Shown here: piece by piece, positions 7,388-16,873 of the stretch
Numbering within the stretch: the first letter of the stretch is position 1
Layout of the letters: each line of letters begins with the position of its first letter
Source of the DNA: CAYPNP01 sp964412195
GTDB lineage: Bacteria > Acidobacteriota > JAAYUB01
Length of the DNA: 64,000 nucleotides
Direction: 5' to 3'
Assembly (NCBI GenBank): GCA_964412195.1
Contig: CAYPNP010000010.1
Coordinates: 1-64,000 of the forward strand
Position numbers and translations under genes: made by a program
Notes under the pieces: generated by a model
The model's database searches: none
Told to the model about the DNA's origin: nothing
What the model saw: the letters and a program-made list of their open reading frames with translations, nothing else

Positions 7388-9274
7388 ATGGATCGTGTCA
7401 AGCACTGGCTCCCGGCGGCCCTCCTGATCGCGGCCCTGCTCATGGCGCCCGCCCGGGCGGCGGAGAGCGACCGGGCCCAGCGGATCGACCGGCTGATCCG
7501 GCAGAACCAACTGGGCGAAGCCGAGGCGCTGGCCCAGCAGTGGGTCGAGGTCGAGCCTTCCCCCCGGGCCCTGTACACGCTCGGCACGGTCCTGTTCCTG
7601 GAGAAGAAGAACCTCCTCGCCTACTCCACCCTGGAAAAGGCGCTCCGGGGCCCGGCCGGCGATCCACTGACCACCGCCCGGATCTGCGAGATGCTCGGCC
7701 GGATCGACTGGGAGATGAAGAACTACGACATGGCCCTGACCCGGCTGAAGGACGCCTCGCTCCTGCCCGGCCTGCCGGACGACACGCGCCGGCACCTCGA
7801 GGAGGTCCACCGGAAGGTCCTCGTCGACAAGGGCTTCACCACCTGGCTGCACCGCAGCACGCCGGCCATCGAGTTCTACTACCCGCCCGGCCCTGGCACG
7901 CTGGCCGCCATCGACGGGGTGGTGCAGGAATACACCGCCGTGGTGGACAACTTCGTGAAGGCGTTCCCCGTCCCGACCGTGCCGAAGATCCAGTTCTACT
8001 ATTACGGCGATCCCGAGTTCTTCCATCTGGTCTATCCCGACCAGGCGCACAGTTTCATCCACCTGACGGAACAGGGCATCCACGGCTTCCCGGAACCCCG
8101 CCTCAAGCACGAGTTCTACCACCTCCTCATCTACCGCATCCGCAACGGCAACTACCCGTCCTATTTCATTTCCGAGGGCTTCGCCGAGTACCTCCGGCGG
8201 CGCGACGCCGGCGTGCCGCTCCACGACGGCGCGGCGGCCATGCTCCTGACGCGCGGCGTGCCCCCCTTCCCCCAGGTCGATCAGCTGGACGTCTACGAGA
8301 ACGACGTGCCCTGGGCCTGGGACCTCGTGGCCTCCTTCACCGGCTTCCTGGTGGAACGGCACGGGATGGAGAAGTACCTCGCCCTCTGGAACTCGGCCAA
8401 GGGGCTTTCCAAGGACTGCCCGGCGGTCTTCGGCGTTCCCTTCGCGGAACTCCACCGCCAGTGGATCGACTTCCTGCGCGCCCGGCCGCTCCCCCCGGAA
8501 ACCCGGTGGCGCCCCCTCGAGGAGGAGTTCTTGGAGCCGGGGCTCTTTGACGACGCCTGGGCGGCAGTGGAACACCTCCCGCCCGCCGACCGGTGGGCCC
8601 TTCTGCTGCAGGCCCGCGCCCTGGCCGGCCTCGGCCGGTACCCGGAAGCGCTGGCTGCCGTCCACCGGCTGGGCGACGGCCCCGTGGCCGGGGAAGGATT
8701 CCCGCCCGCCGTCCGGGCGCAAGCCCTGCTGCTGGCCGGCCGGCTCCACGACATCGGCGGCGAGCGGGCCGTGGCCCTGGCCTGCTACCAGGCGGTGGTG
8801 GGCCTGGTGGACTCGCCCGCCGCCGGGCGGGACGCGGCCGCCGCCGGGCTGAAGGCCCCCTGCGCCCCGGCGGACTTCCCGCGCCCGCCGGCGCCGGACG
8901 CCGTCCAGCGGGCGCAGCACAAGGTCGGCTACGCCGTGCGGACGGGGCTGACCACCGCGGACCTGCTGGCCGCCGTAGTGGGGAACCTGCCCCCCGACAA
9001 GCTGGCGCGCCTCTTCCGCGACGTGGACACCCCGCTCACCCGGCGGGCCGCCTGGGTGAAGGAGGCCACAGGCTCGGCGCGGAGCCTCGAGTGGCCGGAG
9101 AAGTTCCTCGCTGCCTGGGATGCGTACAGCGCCGGCCCCGTCGACCTCGGCCCCGCGCGCGACATCCTGCGGCAGGACCTCGAAGGCTTCGTGCCGGAGC
9201 GCTGCCTGGCCAAGATCCGCGCGGCCGGCATCTCCATCGTGGACGTGGCGGCCTGCCTGGAGGTCCGGAAATAG
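7388..9274 (+). CDS. secreted gluzincin-like metalloprotease with helical-repeat C-terminus
   Basis: A 628-residue protein with a signal peptide (MDRVKHWLPAALLIAALLMAPARAA). Residues 40-150 look like TPR-type helical repeats. The catalytic signature of clan MA zinc peptidases is present: HEFYH at 241-245, and EGFAEY starting at Glu263, exactly 18 residues after the second zinc histidine, as in gluzincins. The C-terminal 250 residues are again alpha-helical and alanine/leucine rich (ALLLQARALAGLGRYPEAL), TPR-like. It is probably exported and acts in the periplasm or outside. The ATG at 7388 follows GGAGGT; a GTG six bases earlier is less likely because it overlaps that site. It is divergent from the phosphotransacylase pair. 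The peptide substrate is unknown. Confidence 0.75.
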   Translation: MDRVKHWLPAALLIAALLMAPARAAESDRAQRIDRLIRQNQLGEAEALAQQWVEVEPSPRALYTLGTVLFLEKKNLLAYSTLEKALRGPAGDPLTTARICEMLGRIDWEMKNYDMALTRLKDASLLPGLPDDTRRHLEEVHRKVLVDKGFTTWLHRSTPAIEFYYPPGPGTLAAIDGVVQEYTAVVDNFVKAFPVPTVPKIQFYYYGDPEFFHLVYPDQAHSFIHLTEQGIHGFPEPRLKHEFYHLLIYRIRNGNYPSYFISEGFAEYLRRRDAGVPLHDGAAAMLLTRGVPPFPQVDQLDVYENDVPWAWDLVASFTGFLVERHGMEKYLALWNSAKGLSKDCPAVFGVPFAELHRQWIDFLRARPLPPETRWRPLEEEFLEPGLFDDAWAAVEHLPPADRWALLLQARALAGLGRYPEALAAVHRLGDGPVAGEGFPPAVRAQALLLAGRLHDIGGERAVALACYQAVVGLVDSPAAGRDAAAAGLKAPCAPADFPRPPAPDAVQRAQHKVGYAVRTGLTTADLLAAVVGNLPPDKLARLFRDVDTPLTRRAAWVKEATGSARSLEWPEKFLAAWDAYSAGPVDLGPARDILRQDLEGFVPERCLAKIRAAGISIVDVAACLEVRK

Positions 9275-9301
9275 GGCGATGGGACCTCCGTGAAAACACT
9301 C

Positions 9302-9329
9302 TTGACATCGGGCGGGATTGCCTTAGAAT
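9302..9329 (+). promoter_or_regulatory. sigma-70 type promoter for the PAS kinase pair
   Basis: TTGACA (9302-9307), 16-bp spacer, TAGAAT (9324-9329). Transcription would start near 9337, leaving a leader of about 130 nt before the ATG at 9469. No structured leader element was recognised in between. Confidence 0.75.
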
Positions 9330-9468
9330 TGAACTGAAATTACAAATTCAGCATATTGGGGAAACACCGCGTTTGAGCGGAAAGTGACAGGCTTAAAGCC
9401 GCGGGAAAAGCGGCGGGCGGATCAGGCTGGGGCACGAGACGGGTATCCGAAGGCAGGGGGAACCGTCC

Positions 9469-11097
9469 ATGCGGATCGAGGCAGTCCTCGACCTCGGGTT
9501 CGAGGGTCTGGCTACAGCGGCCGATGAAACCGATCTCAACCGGCTGTTCCATTCCCTGAATCCGGCATTCGTTGTGGCGATCAGCCCCGCGGGGAAAACC
9601 ATCGCCATGAACCGCACCATGCTGCGCGCCCTCGGATATGCGGCCGAAGAGGTGGCGGGCCGGGACTACCTGGCCAGCTTCGTCCCCGAGGCGGACCGCG
9701 CCGCCCTGGCTGCCGTCTTCGCCGAAAACGTCCGAGGGCGCCGAGCCACCGTCAACGAGAACCGGATCCTGGCCAAGGACGGCCGCACGCTCCTGGTGGA
9801 GTGGCACAGCAGCCCCGTTGGAAACGCCCGGGGCGAAGTCGACTTTTTCTTCGGCCTCGGCATCGACATCACGGCGCGGCGGGCGGCCGAGGAGGCGCTG
9901 CGCGAGAGCGAACTCCATTTCCGCACGCTGTTCGAGTCCGCCAACGACGCCATCTTCCTCATGAAGGAAGGCCTGTTCGTCGAGTGCAACCGGAAGACGC
10001 TCGAGATCTTCGGCTGCAGCCGGGAACAGATCCTGGGCCAGCCGCCCAGCCGCTTCTCGCCGCCGTTCCAGCCCGACGGCCGGGACTCGGCGGTGCGGTC
10101 CCTGGAGTTCATCCAGGCCGCCCTCGACGGGCAGCCCCAGTTCTTCGAGTGGGTGCACAGCCGCCTCGGCGGCGCCGCGTTCTACGCCGAAGTCAGCCTG
10201 AACGGCGTCGAGCTGCGCGGGCAGCGCTACCTGCAGGCCATTGTCCGCGACGTCGACAGTCGCAAGAAGGCGGAACTGGCCCTCCGGGAGGCCCACGACA
10301 CCCTGGAGGAGCAGGTGCAGAAGCGCACCGCCGAGCTGAAGTCCGCCAACGAGGAGATCCGCAAGTTCGCCTCCATCATCTCCCACGACCTGCGGGCCCC
10401 GCTGGTCAACCTCCGCGGCTTCGTGGGAGAGCTCCGCGGCGCCTCCCAGGTGGTCCAGTCCATCGGCGCCGGCCGGCTGCCCTTGCTGGACCCCGACAAG
10501 CGGGAGGAATACCGCCGCGCCCTCGAAGTGGACATCCCCGAGTCGCTGGATTTCATCGAGGCCGCCGCCGCGCGGATGGACGCCCTGACGGCTGCCCTGT
10601 TGAAGCTGGCCCGCCTGGGCCACCGTCCGCTCACGATGGAGACCATCAACGTGAACGCCCTGGTCAGCGACCTGCTGGCCACGGTCGCCCACCAGATCGA
10701 AGACCGACAGGCCCGGATCCGGATCGAATCCCTTCCCGCCGTCAAGGCCGACCGTTTTGCCATGGAACAAATCCTCGCCAACCTCCTGGACAACGCCATC
10801 AAATTCCTCCCGCCGGACAAACCCGGGGAAATCCGGATCCGGGCCGAATCCACCGCCGAGGAAACGGTCTTCCACGTTGAGGACAACGGCCGCGGCTTCC
10901 CGGCCGAGGCCCGGACCGCCGTCTTCGAGATCTTCCGCCGCTTCGGGCCCGCCGACGTGCCCGGCGAGGGCATGGGCCTGTCGTACGTCCAGGTGCTGGT
11001 CCAGCGCCACGGCGGACGGATCTGGTGCGAATCATCGCCGGGATCCGGCAGCCGGTTCTCGTTCACCATCCCCAACGCCCGGCCGGAGGCCGTCTGA
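9469..11097 (+). CDS. cytoplasmic PAS-PAS sensor histidine kinase
   Basis: A 542-residue sensor kinase without membrane segments. Two PAS domains span roughly residues 25-150 and 150-275 (the first ends in a PAC-like FFFGLGIDITARRAAEEALRE). A coiled coil (AHDTLEEQVQKRTAELKSANEEI) leads to the HisKA domain with phospho-acceptor His306 in SIISHDLRAPL. The HATPase_c domain shows the N box NLLDNAIKF near 437, the G box VEDNGRGFP, and G2 box GEGMGLSYV. This layout resembles bacteriophytochrome-like cytosolic kinases. The gene ends one base before the GTG of the next gene, so both are made together and probably form one phosphorelay. Its signal is unknown. Confidence 0.93.
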   Translation: MRIEAVLDLGFEGLATAADETDLNRLFHSLNPAFVVAISPAGKTIAMNRTMLRALGYAAEEVAGRDYLASFVPEADRAALAAVFAENVRGRRATVNENRILAKDGRTLLVEWHSSPVGNARGEVDFFFGLGIDITARRAAEEALRESELHFRTLFESANDAIFLMKEGLFVECNRKTLEIFGCSREQILGQPPSRFSPPFQPDGRDSAVRSLEFIQAALDGQPQFFEWVHSRLGGAAFYAEVSLNGVELRGQRYLQAIVRDVDSRKKAELALREAHDTLEEQVQKRTAELKSANEEIRKFASIISHDLRAPLVNLRGFVGELRGASQVVQSIGAGRLPLLDPDKREEYRRALEVDIPESLDFIEAAAARMDALTAALLKLARLGHRPLTMETINVNALVSDLLATVAHQIEDRQARIRIESLPAVKADRFAMEQILANLLDNAIKFLPPDKPGEIRIRAESTAEETVFHVEDNGRGFPAEARTAVFEIFRRFGPADVPGEGMGLSYVQVLVQRHGGRIWCESSPGSGSRFSFTIPNARPEAV

Positions 11098-11098
11098 C

Positions 11099-12631
11099 GT
11101 GGCTTCGAAACCCGCCGCCCGCATCCTGTACATGGAGGACGACCGGGGCCTGGCGCGGCTGTTCCAGCGCCGGATGGAGCGCGAGGGCTACCGCGTGGAC
11201 CTCGCCGCCGACGGGCAGATCGGGCTGTCGATGTTCGAGGCCGGCGGCTACGACGTCGTGGCCATGGACCAGAAGATGCCGAACCTGGACGGCCTGGAGG
11301 TGCTGCAGATCCTCGCCTCCCGGGAAATCCCGCCGCCCATGATCATGATCACCGGCACCGGCAACGAGGAGATCGCCGTCCAGGCGATGAAGCTGGGGGC
11401 GGCCGACTACCTTATCAAGGACCCCGAGGGGCGCTATCTGGACCTCCTGCCGCCGGTGATCGAGCGGGCCCTCCTGCAGCACCGCCTCCTGCGGGCCAAG
11501 GCCGACGCGGAAAAGGCCCTGCAGGAAAGCGAGGAGAAGTACCGCAACGTGGTGGAGCTGGCCAACGACGGCATCATCATCCTGGTGAACCTGGTCATCC
11601 GCTACATCAATCCCAACGGCGCCGCCATCATCGGCCGGACGCCGGAAGAGATGAACGGACGCCGTTTCCTGGATTACATCCCGGAGGAGTACCACGCGGC
11701 CCTGGCGGAACGGTACCACCGGCGCATCGAAGGCGACCGGCTGCAGACCATCCACGAGACCGCCGTCTGGCACCGGGACGGCCGCCGGATCGAGGTGGAG
11801 TTCAACTCGGGCGTGACCACCTTCGAGGGCCAGCCCGCCATCATCGCCATCATCCGGGACATCACCGCCCGCAAGCGGATGGAGGAGGAGCTGCTGAAGT
11901 CCCAGCGCCTCGAGGCGGTGGGCCTGCTGGCCGGGGGGATCGCCCACGAGTTCAACAACATCCTGACCGGCGTGGTGGGGTACCTATCCTTGATGCGGGC
12001 GGGCTGCCCCCACACCGACGAGAAGATGATGCGGATCCTGGACAAGGCCGAACGGGCCGCACTCCGCGCCCGGGACCTCGCCGGAGAGCTGGTCACCTTC
12101 TCCAAGGGGGGCATGCCCATCCGGAGGCGGCTCCCGCTCCAGGGCTGGCTCGAGGCGATGGTGCGCGAGGCCGTCGCCAATTCGCCCATCGCCGCCGAGT
12201 TCCAGGCCACGGCGGAGCCGATCCTCCTGCACGCCGACGAGCGCCAGCTCCGCCAGGCCTTCGCCAACATTATCCAGAACGCCCGGGAGGCCATGCCCGC
12301 CGGAGGGCGGCTCTCGGTCCAGGCCGAGCTGTACGTCGTGAACGGCGAGTCCCCGATCCCCTTGCCCGCCGGCACCTACGTCCGGATCCACATCGAGGAC
12401 GAGGGAGCCGGCATCGCGCCGGAGAACCTGGGGAAGGTGTTCGACCCCTTCTTCACCACCAAGATGAACGGCCGGGGCCTGGGCCTGGCCACCGCCTACT
12501 CCATCATCAAGCGCCACGACGGCCACATCGAGGTACGTTCGGAGCCGGGCCGGGGGACCGTCGTGACCGTCCTGCTCCCGGCGGTGCCCGCCGGCGATTC
12601 CCCGCTGGAAGTCCTGCCGCATTATTTCTGA
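11099..12631 (+). CDS. REC-PAS-histidine kinase (response regulator receiver fused to a kinase)
   Basis: A 510-residue protein with an N-terminal receiver domain (ILYMEDD acid pocket; phospho-acceptor Asp57 in AMDQKMP; conserved LIKD lysine), a PAS domain at about 145-265 ending IIRDITARKRMEEE, then an NtrB-like HisKA (His283 in GGIAHEFNNILTGV) and HATPase_c with DEGAGIAPE and GRGLGLATAYSI. The start is GTG at 11099, with GGAGG nine bases upstream. The receiver at the front makes it a natural phosphorylation target of the preceding kinase, with its own kinase output passing the signal on to an unlinked regulator. There is no DNA-binding domain in either protein. Confidence 0.93.
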   Translation: MASKPAARILYMEDDRGLARLFQRRMEREGYRVDLAADGQIGLSMFEAGGYDVVAMDQKMPNLDGLEVLQILASREIPPPMIMITGTGNEEIAVQAMKLGAADYLIKDPEGRYLDLLPPVIERALLQHRLLRAKADAEKALQESEEKYRNVVELANDGIIILVNLVIRYINPNGAAIIGRTPEEMNGRRFLDYIPEEYHAALAERYHRRIEGDRLQTIHETAVWHRDGRRIEVEFNSGVTTFEGQPAIIAIIRDITARKRMEEELLKSQRLEAVGLLAGGIAHEFNNILTGVVGYLSLMRAGCPHTDEKMMRILDKAERAALRARDLAGELVTFSKGGMPIRRRLPLQGWLEAMVREAVANSPIAAEFQATAEPILLHADERQLRQAFANIIQNAREAMPAGGRLSVQAELYVVNGESPIPLPAGTYVRIHIEDEGAGIAPENLGKVFDPFFTTKMNGRGLGLATAYSIIKRHDGHIEVRSEPGRGTVVTVLLPAVPAGDSPLEVLPHYF

Positions 12632-12692
12632 CCGGAGCCTCCGTCTCTCCCGGCCCGCGCGCGGACGGGTTCCAACCGGCGGGCATTCCGGG

Positions 12693-12698
12693 TATACT
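12693..12698 (+). promoter_or_regulatory. possible -10 box (TATACT) for the MBL-fold gene
   Basis: TATACT lies 30 bp before the ATG at 12729, with a poor -35 (TTCCAA, 12670-12675) at 17-bp spacing. Suggestive only; the gene could also be read from the upstream kinase operon. Confidence 0.3.
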
Positions 12699-12728
12699 GG
12701 CCGGGAGATCCACACCCGGAGGTGCGTC

Positions 12729-13466
12729 ATGCGATTCTTCCTGACCGGAATGGTCCTGGCGGCGATCGCCGGCTCGGCTGCCGGTTCCCCGCCCGGCGCG
12801 GCGTCCGCCGACACGTTCCCGACGCCGGCGGGGCCGCTGTCCCTGACGTTCCTGGGTCACGGCACGCTGCGGTTCTCGCTGGGGGCCGCGGAGGTGTACA
12901 TCGACCCGGTCTCCCGATACGGCGACTTCGCCGTCATGCCCAAGGCCGACCTGGTGATCGTCACGCACGCGCACGGCGACCACCTCGATCCCGCCGCCGT
13001 CGAGGCGCTCCGGAAACCGGGAACGATCGTGGTGGCGGCGACAGTCTGCGCAGGGAAACTGCCCGGTGCGATCGTGCTGGCCAATGGTGAATCCGGGACC
13101 TGGGCCGGCGTGCGGGTGGAAGCGGTGCCCGCCTACAACCTGGAGCACAAGCGGCCGGACGGCACGCCGTTCCATCCCAAGGGCGAAGGCAATGGCTATC
13201 TGCTCACGATGGGCGGCAAGCGGATCTACGTGGCCGGCGACACGGAAAACACCCCCGAAATGGCCGCCCTGAAGGACATCGACATCGCCTTCCTGCCCAT
13301 GAACCTGCCCTACACCATGACGCCGGAGATGGTGGCCGCTGCGGCCCGCGCCTTCCGGCCGAAGATCCTCTACCCGTATCACTACGGCGACACCGACCCG
13401 CAGAAGCTGGTGGAGCTGCTCAAGGACCTGCCGGGGGTGGAGGTGAGGATCCGCGAGCTGCGATGA
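12729..13466 (+). CDS. exported MBL-fold metal-dependent hydrolase
   Basis: A 245-residue metallo-beta-lactamase-fold protein with an N-terminal signal peptide (MRFFLTGMVLAAIAGSAAG). The metal-binding motif is THAHGDHLD, with HxHxDH starting at His80. A later AGDTENTPEM holds the bridging aspartate and YPYHYGD near the end gives the last histidine. The arrangement matches the UlaG/L-ascorbate-lactonase-like or YtnP-like branch of the fold. Similar exported proteins are usually annotated as generic Zn-dependent hydrolases. The ATG at 12729 follows GGAGGTGCGTC. Substrate unknown. Confidence 0.88.
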   Translation: MRFFLTGMVLAAIAGSAAGSPPGAASADTFPTPAGPLSLTFLGHGTLRFSLGAAEVYIDPVSRYGDFAVMPKADLVIVTHAHGDHLDPAAVEALRKPGTIVVAATVCAGKLPGAIVLANGESGTWAGVRVEAVPAYNLEHKRPDGTPFHPKGEGNGYLLTMGGKRIYVAGDTENTPEMAALKDIDIAFLPMNLPYTMTPEMVAAAARAFRPKILYPYHYGDTDPQKLVELLKDLPGVEVRIRELR

Positions 13467-13680
13467 TTGCGATTGCGGATTGCGGATTGCGGATTGAAAA
13501 TCCGTTTCGTGTGGTTCGTGTGGTTCGTGGTTTTGATTGCGAATTGCGAATTGCGGATTGCGAATTTGAAATTTCAAATTTCAGATTCGGATTGACTTCG
13601 ATGTTCGATGTTCAATGGTCGATGTTCGACGTTCGATTTCACTGTTCGCTGTTCAATGTTCGAGGTTCGACGTTCAGCTT
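13465..13680. repeat. composite intergenic repeat patch (ATTGCGG / TTCGTGTGG / TTCGATG families)
   Basis: About 215 bp of low-GC degenerate tandem repeats right after the MBL gene stop. In order: GATTGCGGATTG units (13465-13500), TTCGTGTGG units (13503-13535), GATTGCGAATTG units with an AATTTGAAATTTCAAATTTC run (13534-13585), then diverged TTCGATG units (13598-13680). The same unit types recur at 110-152, 21400-21580 and 61540-61681. Apparent ORFs here translate to repetitive peptides and are not genes. Confidence 0.85.
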
Positions 13681-13705
13681 GCCTTCGCGCTTTGGCGCTG
13701 AAATC

Positions 13706-14179
13706 CTACTCTGATCTCCACAACCCGCTCGTCCCGCCGGTCTTCTCCACCAGCCGCACCGCCTCCAGGACCATCCCCTTGTCCACCGCCTTGGCCATGT
13801 CGTAGAGCGTCAGCCCGGCCACGGCCGCGGCGGTCAGGGCCTCCATCTCCACGCCGGTTGGGCCGGTGCAGCGGGCCTCGGCCTCGATCTCCACGCCGGC
13901 TTCCGTCAGCGCCAGGCGCACGTCCACCAGGTCCAGCGGCAGCGGATGGCAGAGCGGGATCAGCTCGGCGGTCTTCTTCGCCGCCAGGATCCCCGCCAGC
14001 CGCGCGGCCTCGAAGGGGTTCCCCTTCGGCAGGGCGTCCGTGCGGAGGGCGGCCACCGTCCCCGGCCCCATCCGCAGGAAGGCGCGGGCGCGGGCCATCC
14101 GGACAGTGGCCGGCTTGCCGGAGACGTCCACCATCCGGCTGCGGCCCTGCTCGTCGAGGTGGGTGAACCGGTCGGCCAT
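13706..14179 (-). CDS. moaC: cyclic pyranopterin monophosphate synthase MoaC
   Basis: A 157-residue protein of normal MoaC length. It converts the MoaA product to cyclic pyranopterin monophosphate in molybdenum cofactor synthesis. Signature stretches include LTHLDEQGRSRMVDVS-like N-terminus, KKTAELIPLCHPLPL with the conserved histidine, and MEALTAAAVAGLTLYDMAKAVDKGM near the C-terminus. ATG at 14179 is preceded by AGGAGGTTCCC. No moaA or other cofactor gene is adjacent, so the pathway genes are scattered. The stop falls just beside the composite repeat patch. Confidence 0.96.
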   Translation of the reverse strand: MADRFTHLDEQGRSRMVDVSGKPATVRMARARAFLRMGPGTVAALRTDALPKGNPFEAARLAGILAAKKTAELIPLCHPLPLDLVDVRLALTEAGVEIEAEARCTGPTGVEMEALTAAAVAGLTLYDMAKAVDKGMVLEAVRLVEKTGGTSGLWRSE

Positions 14180-14189
14180 GGGAACCTCC

Positions 14190-15665
<1,476 letters not shown>

Positions 15666-15743
15666 CGCTACTCCTTGTCTCAAAATGCTCGGGCGGCATC
15701 CCGATCCCGGTCCGCGGGGTGCTGCCGCCGGAAGGCCTCCGGC

Positions 15744-16769
15744 CTAAAGATTCCGATCGCCATCGACGAAATGCCATTCATCGAAGAATCGCCCCTCCGG
15801 CGTGTGGACGAACACCCGGAGATCATCCCGCGCATCGAGGAACAGGCAGCGGGACAGCAAGGATATCACGGGATCGTGCGCGCCGATCCGGAGATAGATC
15901 GCCTTGCAACCCTCCACGCGGGCGATCCGGGCCGTCGCCCGGATGAGCGACAGGATGAGCGGCCGTTCAGCCGCCAGAAAATCCACCACGACGAGCCGAT
16001 CGCCGACGATCTCGAAAAACAGATACCCGCGGAGCGCCTCATCCGCCTCGGCGCGAATGGTCACCACCCGGCAGCCGACCAGCGGATTCTGCAGGAATTT
16101 CCACCGCAGGTAAGCGGCGCTCCAGTCGCCGATCAATCCCGGGTGCCGGCTCTTCACCTCCGTCCACAGCGCGTCAAAAGACTCGTCCACGCTGCACTCT
16201 TCCCGCACGATCCCCTGCGGGCGCCCATAGGTGTCCCGGGACAGGAACCGCAATGCCAGGTCACCCGGGGGGGCGGCCACCGCGGCAAGCAGGCCGCCGG
16301 CGGGGCGGCCCTTCAGGTAACTCCGAAGGGCGACGGGCTTGATCAGGTGGCGCAAGGTGATGGACTCGGTCATCCCGGCCCGCTCCATGATCTTCCGCGA
16401 CTCGGCATTGGGAACCGTGTACAGTCCGTCGAAGCCGAGCGACGGGTACTCCTCCAGGACCGTCTTGGGGAGCAGGAGCCCGGGGCCGAACACGCGGTAT
16501 TTCTTCGTCACGATATAATCGCCCAGGACCCCGACCCGCTTGGGCTTTCCGCCGAAATACATCTGTCGGGGCATCAAGGAGATCAGTCCGGCCGGTTCCC
16601 CGCTCCCGCGGGCGAACGCGAAGAACCAGAGCGCTGCCCCCGCCGGATTCCCGTGGCACAACCAGTCGAAGCGATGCTCCGGCGTGCCGGGTAAATACTG
16701 CCGCCAGAGGGAGATGATGGTGTCTCGATACTCGGCGGGATCCTTCTGGAGGACTTCAAAACTGACCAT
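15744..16769 (-). CDS. GNAT-like acyltransferase family protein
   Basis: A 341-residue soluble protein. The N-terminal half (RDTIISLWRQYLPGTPEHRFDWLCHGNP, then GEPAGLISLMPRQMYFGGKPKRVGVLGDYIV) and NAESRKIMERAGM resemble the two-lobed GNAT-type proteins that sit near polysaccharide and exosortase loci. No strict acetyl-CoA Q/RxxGxG/A loop is clear to me. It lies between murJ and guaB on the same strand, with a GC-rich hairpin separating it from murJ. Function is uncertain; a surface-glycan or lipid acylation role is only suggested by family resemblance. Confidence 0.6.
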   Translation of the reverse strand: MVSFEVLQKDPAEYRDTIISLWRQYLPGTPEHRFDWLCHGNPAGAALWFFAFARGSGEPAGLISLMPRQMYFGGKPKRVGVLGDYIVTKKYRVFGPGLLLPKTVLEEYPSLGFDGLYTVPNAESRKIMERAGMTESITLRHLIKPVALRSYLKGRPAGGLLAAVAAPPGDLALRFLSRDTYGRPQGIVREECSVDESFDALWTEVKSRHPGLIGDWSAAYLRWKFLQNPLVGCRVVTIRAEADEALRGYLFFEIVGDRLVVVDFLAAERPLILSLIRATARIARVEGCKAIYLRIGAHDPVISLLSRCLFLDARDDLRVFVHTPEGRFFDEWHFVDGDRNL

Positions 16770-16809
16770 ATGACCGATCCCTGGACTTCTCCTCGCCCCG
16801 GCCGCCGAC

Positions 16810-16836
16810 GGAGCCGGGCGGATCGAACCCGGCTCC
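16810..16836 (-). terminator. GC-rich hairpin between murJ and the GNAT-like gene
   Basis: GGAGCCGGG (16810-16818) and CCCGGCTCC (16828-16836) form a perfect 9-bp stem with a 9-base loop, 38 bp after the murJ stop in transcription order. There is no U-tract, so it may stabilise the 3' end or attenuate read-through rather than terminate classically. Confidence 0.4.
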
Positions 16837-16873
16837 GGGGCCCGCCGGATCCGTTTTCGACCACCGCTCCCGG

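Noticed and set aside
13463..13714. Open frame giving a repetitive peptide (IADCGLRI, FRVVRVV units)
   Set aside because: It is translation of the degenerate repeats, with no ribosome site and no normal composition.
16800..16840. tRNA T-arm-like sequence (GGGTTCGATCC on the minus strand) between murJ and the GNAT-like gene
   Set aside because: The loop would be nine bases instead of seven and no anticodon or acceptor arms can be built around it; it is part of a simple 9-bp inverted repeat.
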